A model generated the notes under the pieces. That model was not told the origin of the DNA. It saw only the letters and a program-made list of their open reading frames with translations, and did no database searches. The position numbers and the translations under genes are program-made. DNA of 64,000 bases, taken from NCBI GenBank assembly GCA_012845835.1, contig JABAKD010000017.1:1292001-1356000 (forward strand). Reading direction: 5' to 3'. Below, one piece after another: positions 54,357 to 64,000 of the stretch (the first letter of the stretch is position 1; every line of letters begins with the position of its first letter). The DNA comes from Undaria pinnatifida (lineage: Eukaryota > Sar > Phaeophyceae > Laminariales > Alariaceae).

Positions 54357-56698
54357 TCATATTGTTTTTTGTCTCTGTCCCGTCTCCCCCTCCTCTGGCA
54401 TGAAACCCAATCCAACCACATTCTCCACATACATCAAACATCATTGTCATCAGAGCCTTCAAACCGTTTTGTTTTGTTCCCAGCAGTTGAGCACATCATC
54501 AACAGCAGTTGAGCACATTATCAACAGCAGTTGAGCACGTCATCAACGCACGAGAAAGAGTGGCAGAAAATTGCGCCGCAGTAACCCACACAGCAGCAGC
54601 AGCACAGCAGCATGTTCGCGGTCGATAGTCAGCGTCGAGGGTAGGAACCGGTCGCTGGGCTCCCTGCCGTGTGTACTGATACCCTGCCGTGATGCTTGCT
54701 GCGGTGCAATTTTCCGTTCTGCAACAATACCTCTTGTTCATACTCCTAGCCTAAACTTCCCAGAATCATGAAAAATATACTACAGCACAGCCGGTAGCAT
54801 GACCAGAAGATTGTTTGTGACGTGTGGTGAGTACACCCGGCATCCGTGCTCATTATTCATCCTAGAGACATGCAAAGTATATGTGAGACAGGGTAAACAA
54901 CAATCTCAATAAATAAGGAATCAACATAGTCTAATGAAGCAAGTGAAATGCCGGCGTACCGGGCACGACAGCAAAACAAAACGAGCGAGACCAAAATATA
55001 AGGAAAACAATTAAACTTGAAAAAGAAGACGCCACGGGCTCTGAAGAACGAGAGATGCAAAAAAGCCAGAACGGCTGCAAGAAAAACAACCTACGTGCTG
55101 GTGAAGGGAAACAGCTAACGGTTGCACGGACGAAACAACAGGAAGAGGAAGATACCGGCCTAAGGCCGGCGGGGAGGGAAAACAAGGAAACAACGAGAGA
55201 AAAAAGGCATCAGCTAAAAACGAACAAAGCAAGCAAGACAACAAGTAAATGGCATTACTGCCGCGTTCGCGCTTCCCCCTTTGATCTCGATGAATACACA
55301 CACAGGAAAACATTACCGCTCACTGTATTGTTTAGGGCTATACCATAGTACTTCAACACGCTCCACAAAATAGTCAAACCGGTAGCTTGCCACACCATGT
55401 ACCATTTCGATTCGGCGTTCGTCCGCAGCTGTATCGGTACGACGCCCCCCCCCCCCCCCCGCCTCCCTCCAGTTTACCCTTGTTGCTGTTCTTGGTGTCC
55501 ACTGTTGCGTGGATTAGCCAGCTCCTTTCCGCCTCGGTCCTATGCCATTTCGCCATGAAGCGGCCCGCCGCGTCGACGACCCCCCGGTACCAGTTTCCAC
55601 TCCTCTTAGCCGCCCTCGACTATAGCGCACTCTTCACTCCTAACAGCAAAGCGGGGTTGTCCGTTGAATGCTTTGATATCGTCTGCTACAGCTTGGGCCC
55701 AGTTCTTTTCTAGTCGGCTTGGTCCCGGGTTTTCCCCACATTAACAATCGTCCCGAACATCAACCGATGAGTCAGCCGCTCGGTTGTCGTCATTTGAACG
55801 GCTTCCGCAATGAGGAGGTGGCTTTTGCGTGGTCGTCTCAACGCTTTCACATTGTGTTAAGGGTCTTGGCGGTCGATATATGGTGGTCGGTGCGTTGTCG
55901 GCGCTGGGAGCCAAAATCGGTTAAGAGGAGATTTGAGTGTGCCGAACGTTCATAGGTCAGCAAAGTGCCCCTGGCAAAGATCCCGAGCCACACGCCCGTA
56001 CAGCAGGGTGTCCATCGCCTTGGTCCTTAGCAGACGCACCTTTGGTATGAACGAAGCATCTTCCATACCGTACAGCTCACGCTTGGAACGATCGTAGAAT
56101 GTCCCGCTTGAAACGATCGTAGCATGCCCACGCGAGGGGGATCCGTCGATAATTTATGGCGTAATGTCGGCGCTTTCGTTGATAAGACCGCGCACAGGAA
56201 CAGAAAATGCATCGTCTGCAAATATACCTCTGGCCCGCCGCTTCGATAACAAGCGGTGGGGCCGGGAGAACCTTGTTGAGTGTGCGGGGCGGCGTTGTCT
56301 CCTTTTTCGTTTCGCACACGGTGAGGCCTGCTGATTCGAAAACGATCACAATGACAGTCATCTTCGCAAGGTCTTCCTTTGATTTACAAACAACGCCTGC
56401 ATCGTCGGCGTACAGCATACCACAGACTGGCCTCCGTACATTTGCCAGTGGTTCAACCTCCAGCCCGCCCTCCCCGAAGTCTTCCTCGAGGTGCACCAAG
56501 TCCTCAAAAAATCTGGGTCCTCCCTGAAACTTAGCGGAACGGAATGTATCGCTGTGCGGCGAAAAATTCATTGCGAAGAAGCGGCGACAGTACACATCCT
56601 TGCCACAAACCCTGAGTGACGTCATGCCATTCATAGTATTCACCGTCATCCATACGCACGTGAGCTCGCATGCTTTCGTGGAACTGGCCAATAACGGT
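54357..56698. repeat. Large inverted repeat, left arm
   Basis: Pairs with 57493-60198. Paired coordinates sum to 114555 in the outer part and to about 114185 in the inner part; the 370 bp shift is extra sequence in the right arm (about 58235-58610). The outer end is exact: TCATATTG at 54357 pairs with CAATATGA ending 60198. Confidence 0.97.
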
Positions 56699-56869
56699 CA
56701 ACATCGTCTCTGGTACGTCATCCGCGTGCTCGATACTTGAGCATGAGATTGTGCCCGTCGACAGGAACGACGCCATGGCGCCATCGTCACAGCAGCCTCT
56801 TGAGATCCACCTCCCGCGCGACTTTCTTGAGTAGACGCGAAAGCCAACGCATGCCCATATTTTCTTCAC
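56077..56869 (-). pseudogene. LINE reverse transcriptase fragment, left arm
   Basis: One frame reads [20 protein letters not shown] (LINE RT motif with [11 protein letters not shown]). A shifted frame continues with GMLYADDAGVVCKSKEDLAK (catalytic YADD) and FESAGLTVCETKKET (thumb start), then VIEAAGQRYI. At least one frameshift lies between the two motifs. No endonuclease is present. Confidence 0.88.
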
Positions 56870-57492
56870 GAATGCAAATATTTTTAATTCCCACGAACGT
56901 AATCAAAAAACAAATTTAATCTGCACCCAGTCGTTGAATAGACCACAAATGGGCTAATCGCTTTCATTGGTCGTTATTCACCCAAAGCAGGAAGCGATCG
57001 GTCGATGATGTCACGTATTTGAAAAAAACAAATCTGTGGAATCCATGGTGCAGGCCATGCCAGAGGCCTGCAGAAATGGCGTGCTTGGCGTGGGCGTGGG
57101 CGCCCACTGTCTGTGCTTTGTCTGTGTGGAGTGTGCCTATCTCACAGTCATCTTGCGTTCTTAGAGTCCGCGCTTTACCTCCACATTGCTGTGACAAAAC
57201 ATATTTAATGCGGCCCTTGCTCGCTTCTCCCGAAAAAGCAAAACCTATCATTCATGTACAACAAAAACAACACAGCACCCCCTTGATCGCTGGCTGGATA
57301 GTGTAGGACCGCGCTTTACTGTGGAGGGCGCTCGCACGGGTTGCGCGGTACTGCTTGCGCCCTTGACTGAACCCAGGGCTGTTGCCCCTCTCATCTACGC
57401 CGAGCCTGCTGATTGATCAAGATATTTGTGACAAAAAAAATATGCCGTAATGTTGAGTGTGTTGTGGGAATGCGTATCCGAAAAAATATTTT
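56699..57492. other. Spacer of the large inverted repeat
   Basis: About 794 bp of sequence without self-pairing. Open frames on both strands (56964-57306) are unrecognised. This would be the loop of a cruciform or hairpin RNA. Confidence 0.7.
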
Positions 57493-58260
57493 CCGTTATT
57501 GGCTAGACGAAAGCATGCGAGCTCGCGTGCGTATGGATGACGGTGAACACTATGAACGGCATGACGTCGCTCAGGGATTGTGGCAAGGATGTGTACTGTC
57601 GCCGCTTCTTCGCAATGAATTTTTTGCCGCACAGCGATACATTCCGTTTCGCTAAGTTCCAGGGAGGACCCAGATTTTTTGAGGACTTGGTGCACCTCCT
57701 GGGGGACTTGGGGAGGGCGGGTTGGAGGTTGAACCACTGGCACATGTACGGAGGCCAGTCTGTGGTATGCTGTACGCCGACGATTCAGGCGTTGTTTGTA
57801 AATCAAAGGAAGACCTTGCGAAGATGACTGTCATTGTGATCGTTTTCGAATCAGCAGGCCTCACCGTGTGCGAAACGAAAAAGGAGACAACGCCGCCCCG
57901 CACACTCAACAAGGTTCTCCCGGCCCCACCGCTTGTTATCGAAGCGGCGGGCCAGAGGAATATTTGCAGACGATGCATTTTCTGTTCCTGCGCGCGGTCT
58001 TATCAACGAAAGCGCCGACATTACGCCATAGATTATCGACGGATCCCACTCGCGTGGGCATGCTACGATCGTTTCAAGCGGGACATTCTACGATCGTTCC
58101 AAGCGTGAGCTGTACGATATGGAAGATGCTTCGTTCACACCAAAGGTGCGTCTGCTAAGGACCGAGGTGATGGACACCCTGCTGTACGGGCGTGTGGCTC
58201 GGGATCTTTGCCAGGGGCACTTTGCTGACCATATGAACGTTCGGCACACTCAAACCTCCT
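57413..58260 (+). pseudogene. LINE reverse transcriptase fragment, right arm
   Basis: Mirror copy: [20 protein letters not shown], then in other frames GMLYADDSGVVCKSKEDLAK and FESAGLTVCETKKET. It ends RLLRTEVMDTLLYGRVARDL, the LINE C-terminal 'LLYG' region, before TAA. It shares with the left arm the frameshift between the QGCVLSPLL and YADD motifs, so both arms descend from one already broken copy. Confidence 0.88.
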
Positions 58261-60198
58261 CCTAACGACCGAGGTGATGGACACCCTGCTGTACGGGCGT
58301 GTGGCTCGGGATCTTTGCCAGGGGCACTTTGCTGACCATATGAACGTTCGGCACACTCAAACCTCCTCCTAACGACTGATTCTACGATAGCTCCCCCTAA
58401 AACCAGCCATTTTCTTTAACGAACATTTCATCATCATGGCTGCTCGCTACAAGGAAGGATACAATTGAAAACAGCGTATCCATATATTTTCTTGTGTGCA
58501 ATAGTCTATCGATCAATGACGTCGGGGAGGGTGTCCAGGGACACCGTATTTCAGGAGGCACGATCGGAGTTGGTTTTTAAACCGGCGATTCCGTCAAAGA
58601 AAAGTTGGGGGGGCTACCGTAGAACGACTTTAACCGATTTTGGCTCCCAGCGCCGATAACGCACCGACCACCATATATCGACCGCCAAGACCCTCGACAC
58701 AATGTGAAAGCGTTGAGACAACCACGCAAAAGCGACCTCCTCTTTGCGGGAGCTGTACAAAGGACGACAACCGAGCGGCTGACTCATCGGTTGATGTTCG
58801 GGACGATTGTTAATGTGGGGAAAACCCGGGACCAAGCCGACCAGAAAAGAACTGGGCCCAAGCTGTAGCAGACGATATCAAAGCATTCAACGGACAACCC
58901 CGCTTTGCTGTTAGGAGTGAAGAGTGCGCTATAGTCGAGGGCGGCTAAGAGGAGTGGAAACTGGTACCGGGGGGTCGTCGACGCGGCGGGCCGCTTCATG
59001 GCGAAATGGCATAGGACCGAGGCGGAAAGGAGCTGGCTAATCCACGCAACAGTGGACACCAAGAACAGCAACAAGGGTAAACTGGAGGGAGGCGGGGGGG
59101 GGGGGGGGGGCGTCGTACCGATACAGCTGCGGACGAACGCCGAATCGAAATGGTACATGGTGTGGCAAGCTACCGGTTTGACTATTTTGTGGAGCGTGTT
59201 GAAGTACTATGGTATAGCCCTAAACAATACAGTGAGCGGTAATGTTTTCCTGTGTGTGTATTCATCGAGATCAAAGGGGGAAGCGCGAACGCGGCAGTAA
59301 TGCCATTTACTTGTTGTCTTGCTTGCTTTGTTCGTTTTTAGCTGATGCCTTTTTTCTCTCGTTGTTTCCTTGTTTTCCCTCCCCGCCGGCCTTAGGCCGG
59401 TATCTTCCTCTTCCTGTTGTTTCGTCCGTGCAACCGTTAGCTGTTTCCCTTCACCAGCACGTAGGTTGTTTTTCTTGCAGCCGTTCTGGCTTTTTTGCAT
59501 CTCTCGTTCTTCAGAGCCCGTGGCGTCTTCTTTTTCAAGTTTAATTGTTTTCCTTATATTTTGGTCTCGCTCGTTTTGTTTTGCTGTCGTGCCCGGTACG
59601 CCGGCATTTCACTTGCTTCATTAGACTATGTTGATTCCTTATTTATTGAGATTGTTGTTTACCCTGTCTCACATATACTTTGCATGTCTCTAGGATGAAT
59701 AATGAGCACGGATGCCGGGTGTACTCACCACACGTCACAAACAATCTTCTGGTCATGCTACCGGCTGTGCTGTAGTATATTTTTCATGATTCTGGGAAGT
59801 TTAGGCTAGGAGTATGAACAAGAGGTATTGTTGCAGAACGGAAAATTGCACCGCAGCAAGCATCACGGCAGGGTATCAGTACACACGGCAGGGAGCCCAG
59901 CGACCGGTTCCTACCCTCGACGCTGACTATCGACCGCGAACATGCTGCTGTGCTGCTGCTGCTGTGTGGGTTACTGCGGCGCAATTTTCTGCCACTCTTT
60001 CTCGTGCGTTGATGACGTGCTCAACTGCTGTTGATAATGTGCTCAACTGCTGTTGATGATGTGCTCAACTGCTGGGAACAAAACAAAACGGTTTGAAGGC
60101 TCTGATGACAATGATGTTTGATGTATGTGGAGAATGTGGTTGGATTGGGTTTCATGCCAGAGGAGGGGGAGACGGGACAGAGACAAAAAACAATATGA
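57493..60198. repeat. Large inverted repeat, right arm
   Basis: Mirror of 54357-56698, with about 370 bp extra near 58235-58610, including a 108 bp tandem duplication (ACCGAGGTGATGGACACCC at 58162 and about 58270). Confidence 0.97.
58380..58612 (+). repeat. Right-arm insert, also starting at 63905
   Basis: CTGATTCTAC and TTTTCTTTAACGAAC(A/G)TTT recur at 63908-63975 at the window edge, in the same orientation. Probably the 3' flank of a related element. Confidence 0.65.
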
Positions 60199-61960
60199 AA
60201 CGATTTAGAAGTGCACACCTAGGACGGGTCATCGATTACCACGTCATGATGTACAGCGGCAGTAGATATTTAAAGGCAAGATATGTGTTGCCGATTTTGT
60301 CGATCTTGTTTGTAACATCAATAAATGATGAAACTTTCGAGTGTTTCCCTGACCACTCCTGGTCATCCCGGCGACGTCTCGCGAGCCACAAACATCTGGC
60401 TGGGTCGTCTAGCCGAAGACCAAGGGTTGCATCTGTGCCGTCCTTTTTGCGCGACCGGAAGTGGCCGATACACCGATGGTGTAACAACATGGGAAACGGC
60501 CGCGCAAGAGGGACACAAGGAGGGTTCCAAATGAGGAAACTCGAGGCTTCGAAACGATGGAGACCACCGGCTTTTTCAAGAGTGGAGACCGGCTGCCGCA
60601 GGGGTAGAGACGAGCTGCTTCAGGGTGAAGAAAGGCGCACCACCGTGTTGATGGTATGCCTTGCATGGTGCCGTCCTCCTGTCTTCCGATCTCCGAGCTT
60701 TTGAATTTCAAACTGTTCGCGGGTTTTCATGTACCGGTGTGGCTTTTTGATTATTGAGCAGACTGCTCAAAATATTCAAAAACGCCGAAAGGCCGCACTA
60801 CTACTGCTGCTGTTGGTGGGCTGCAAACAGGCCTTACTGCGGGCCAGGGATGGGGCCGGTTGAGTCTTCCGCACCTGTGGCGTTGGCGTGGGTGGAGCAC
60901 TTGTGGCGCGTTGCGTTTGTGTGTGGGCCACAGCTGGTCGGTCTCCAAACCACGTGAGACGCTTCGAGCACTCTTGATGACGCGTCAGCCTGTCTGCCGT
61001 GGGCAATCCCGCAGATCGTCCACCAGGAACCTGGCAGCCTCTTCGGGAGGGTGCTTGGGTGTTGTGGATACCGTCTGGTGTGTCCGGGATGCCCTGTGGG
61101 AGATGATGTGTGCCTCGATGTGTTGGTGTCCTGGCTGGCTGGTCGATTGTTCAATTTTTTATATGGGATTTTACTATGCTTTTTTTTCCTCTCAAACTGG
61201 GCCATGACCCTACATTAACCAAGTTATTATTTTCTTGATTTTTCTCCCCCCACAGCCGAAATTTCGATTTAAAATCCTTAATGCAAGTAGCTTGTCAAAT
61301 GACGATTCTTTGAAGAGGCCTCAAGAACTTTAGAATTTGGGATATCTTTGCGGTCAAGAAGGACACAAGCATCGGACGAATAGATGAAACTGCCGTCATT
61401 CCCATGAGCACAAGATAGATGTTCCTGCTTCGACCCGAGACAAGACGCTAGTCTATGGGTGTCGTTAAAACAGTACCAGGAACTTGTCTAGGTCGGCCCT
61501 AAATATAACGAAGCTGTTATATTATTTCGGTTTTTTGAAAAGTTCCGTTTTTTCCTCATTGGCAGGCCATGGCTGATCGCAGAAGGCGCAGTGAGCTTGT
61601 GAGCTCTCGCCGTCGAGTTGACAAAGTGACCGCACCGGGGCGGCCGGCCGAATGATCTCGCTTACGGTAGTAGCTGAGACTTGTGTCACATTGGGCATTG
61701 TAGCGTAATGAATTGGTGGCGGATTTCACTCCCCAAGGCACCGACACGTGCCTACGAGTAAGGCCGACTCCGGTGGGACAACCACGTGTGTGTCTTCCCC
61801 GAGCGTTGCTGTTGTAGTGACGGTTCGGTTCCAGGTGGACTATTGTTTTGCGAGCCAACTGAGGCTCGTACTCGTGAATATTCAACCCTAGCAGAATTCG
61901 GTAAAATGCCGAAATTTTCGCGAAAAATCGACTGTCTTTTCGTTAGGACCGACCCTTACC
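60199..61960. other. Unassigned DNA
   Basis: Short frames on both strands without domains. It begins exactly where the inverted repeat ends. Confidence 0.35.
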
Positions 61961-61964
61961 GTGG

Positions 61965-62500
61965 TATGAGCTCCGTCGATTGCTGCTGTTGCTGCTGTTG
62001 CCGATGCTGCCGTCAGCTGCTCACAGCAGGACGGAAGCGGAAACGCTTCCAGCAACAAAAACTCAATATATGTAGCAGCGACAGCATCAACAGTTGGGGC
62101 TGCTGCTGCACGATATGGTCACGGCGGGTGTACTTTTTTTTGCAATTTGAAAAGATATTGTAGACGCTCTGCCGATTGCTTCACACTGCTGCTGCTACTG
62201 CTGTTGCTGCCGATGCTGCCGTCTGCTGCGTTCCACAGCATCATGGCAGGAGTAACATGTACCCCAACAGCTCAATATATAGCAGGGGCAGCATCGACAT
62301 CTGAGGTTCCTGCAGTACATTGTGGTAGACGCTCCGTCGATTGCTTTAGACTGCTGTTGTTGCTGCCGCTGCTGCAGGCTGCTGCTGTCCACGGCACACA
62401 TTGCTGGACAATGAACGCACAACGTACATAGTTGGGACACGACATCAGCGGCGACAGGTACAGCGACAGCAACGCTTACCTGAAGCAGCAGCAACAGCAG
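61965..62500 (+). repeat. About 180 bp tandem repeat, three diverged units
   Basis: Units begin near 61970, 62160 and 62330 with GCTC(C/T)G(T/C)CGATTGCT, followed by GCTGTTGCTGC-type runs and an ATATATAGCAG/CAGCATCAAC part. Cysteine- and leucine-rich frames here are repeat artefacts. Confidence 0.8.
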
Positions 62501-62775
62501 CTGGTGTAGCTATGCCGGTTGTATAACATGGCTGCTGCGACTGCTGTTGCTGCCGTCTACGGTTTGTAATTTTCGTGTTGCTGGACAACTTGTCGTCTTG
62601 TAGTCATGTGCGGATACAGCCGAAGACGAAGCCTCAAGTCAGCATGTAACAAGGCAGCAAGAGAGGGCACCTGTACAGGCCGTTCACTTCTCTCTCTGCC
62701 CCTGCTTTATGTTAAAACGACCGCGGTAAGCGATGGATTGGATCTGCAATTCACCGTAGTATCCACCGGGCGCAT

Positions 62776-62908
62776 GCCAACTACAGCATGAACAACTACA
62801 GCATGAACAACTACAGCATGAACAACTACATCATGAACAACTACAGCATGAACAACTACAGCATGAACAACTACAGCATGAACAACTACAGCATGAACAA
62901 CTACAGCA
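62776..62908. repeat. 15 bp minisatellite AACTACAGCATGAAC
   Basis: Nine units, nearly perfect; one unit has CATCATG and the last CAGCAGG. The minus-strand VVVHA repeat frame is an artefact. Confidence 0.97.
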
Positions 62909-62919
62909 GGATCTGAACA

Positions 62920-63900
62920 AAAGCGCGACGTTTCCCCAGAAGCGCAGGGCAGGGGAAATATTGCCACCACGTCAAGGTGAGGTTGATGTATAGGGCTGGG
63001 AGCCAGCAATACTCTACAGTAGTTGTTAGTCGGACTACAGTACTAGTTTGTCGTGCTTTAGTTTCAGTTTGGGGCACAGTGTGTACGTACGCGATGCGCA
63101 CTTGCTGCGGTGTCCGTTTTTAATTCGACAATGCTTTCGGCCTTCCGGGCCATGCCTGTGGGTGTAAATAGCGGTGGGATTGAGACGAGGTTCATGACAC
63201 CGTCTGCCTAAACGTGCTTTTAATCATACGAATCTGACGCGTCGGTCTGCAACGCGCAAAGCATAAATAATCGCGCATCTAGATTCACTGTATATTGCGC
63301 AATTTACGTATCAGGTCTTATGTGGCGTCGACTTACACCAAGGCTGCGGTATTGGGGTTAACTTGACACACGTTGCGGTAGAGGCGTTGGATTGTTTCTT
63401 CCTGGGGCTCCTAACCGTTGTAGGGGCGCTGTACCCCACCCACAAAAGTGACTTGTGAATAGAGTAACCTGAACGTGCAACCCGATGAACAAACCCATGG
63501 CCTGGTTTATACCAACAAATTTAGATTGAAAAGCAAGGAGGACATCGCGACGATTTGAGATGAACCCCCCCTCCCGTCGCTCAGAAGTAAAGAACCCAAA
63601 CATTGCTATGTCTATCATTGCATGCGTCATTTAAGGGTACGTACTTGTAAAGTTTAATTGCATCTCAGTTTGGCGATACGCACTCCCGGCGTGGAATTCG
63701 TTGTTGTCTGCTTCAAAGTTCGTTTGTTTGCGTCCGTTCTTGGGCGAGGTGCAACACCACTCACACGAGTGGCCTGTAATCCGCCGTGTAGAAATCGGGG
63801 GACCCTGCCAACCATAGACTTGGCCTATCGTGTCAGGTAACGGCTTGGCGGCAGCAGTAGCCATCCGTGCGACTAACTACGTAGCATGTAATAGACACCT
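62920..63900. other. Unassigned DNA
   Basis: No gene recognised. Plus and minus frames at 63631-63864 overlap and lack motifs. Confidence 0.35.
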
Positions 63901-64000
63901 ATTGCTGACTGATTCTACTGTATCATAGCCCCCTCCCCCAAAACAAACAGCGGTTTTCTTTAACGAACGTTTAATGGCGCTGCTCAAAACGAGGAAGGAT

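Noticed and set aside
61786..62431. Cysteine-rich peptides (runs of C and L).
   Set aside because: They arise from TGC/CTG runs in a diverged tandem repeat, and the same repeat gives other compositions in other frames.
62707..63009. VVVHAVVVHA repeat protein.
   Set aside because: Translation of the 15 bp minisatellite.

Overview
The window looks like nuclear DNA of a stramenopile, most probably a brown alga. The reasons are a kinase gene split into short exons by 0.8-4.9 kb GT-AG introns, WAR-x-GCPWD type ankyrin repeats, a Ty3/Gypsy-type element, LINE remnants ending in C-rich tails, tRNA-like SINEs, a tyrosine-recombinase fragment, and very many microsatellites and homopolymer runs. The lineage is inferred from family resemblance. 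No rRNA gene, CRISPR array or bacterial operon was seen.

Layout. (1) 0.9-30.9 kb, minus strand: one large interrupted gene for an RGS-domain plus AGC-type protein kinase, resembling G-protein-coupled-receptor kinases (GRKs). I assembled ten exons by eye (A-J, 30855 down to 5577). Their reading phases agree at all nine junctions. They give an RGS homology region followed by kinase motifs from the glycine loop to APE. The F-helix exon is unusual, and the true 3' end is unresolved (a weak candidate exon lies at 863-925). The introns are full of repeats: SINEs, LINE tails, minisatellites, a tyrosine-recombinase fragment (15.3-15.9 kb) and a LINE 3' part (21.9-22.96 kb). (2) 34.85-35.80 kb, minus strand: two phase-matched exons of a Cys/His-rich protein. 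(3) 36-46 kb: mostly repeats and unrecognised DNA, with a CAG/CTG tract at 39 kb and a 462 bp tandem duplication at 42.6-43.5 kb. (4) 46.2-48.25 kb, minus: a broken ankyrin-repeat gene with near-identical 162 bp units. It abuts (5) 48.2-54.36 kb, minus: a decayed Ty3/Gypsy-like element (5' LTR-like leader, gag, protease, RT, RNase H, integrase) with three in-frame stops and two frameshifts. (6) 54.36-60.20 kb: a large inverted repeat (arms 2.3 and 2.7 kb, spacer 0.8 kb) carrying two mirror copies of a dead LINE reverse transcriptase. (7) 60.2-64 kb: low-complexity DNA, a 15 bp minisatellite and the start of another copy of the sequence found inside the right arm.

The only gene I believe could be largely intact is the RGS-kinase. 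The zinc-finger-like gene is probable but incomplete. The retroelements and the ankyrin gene are visibly broken. Exon borders were read manually from splice signals, phase continuity and protein-family resemblance, with no alignment or transcript data.
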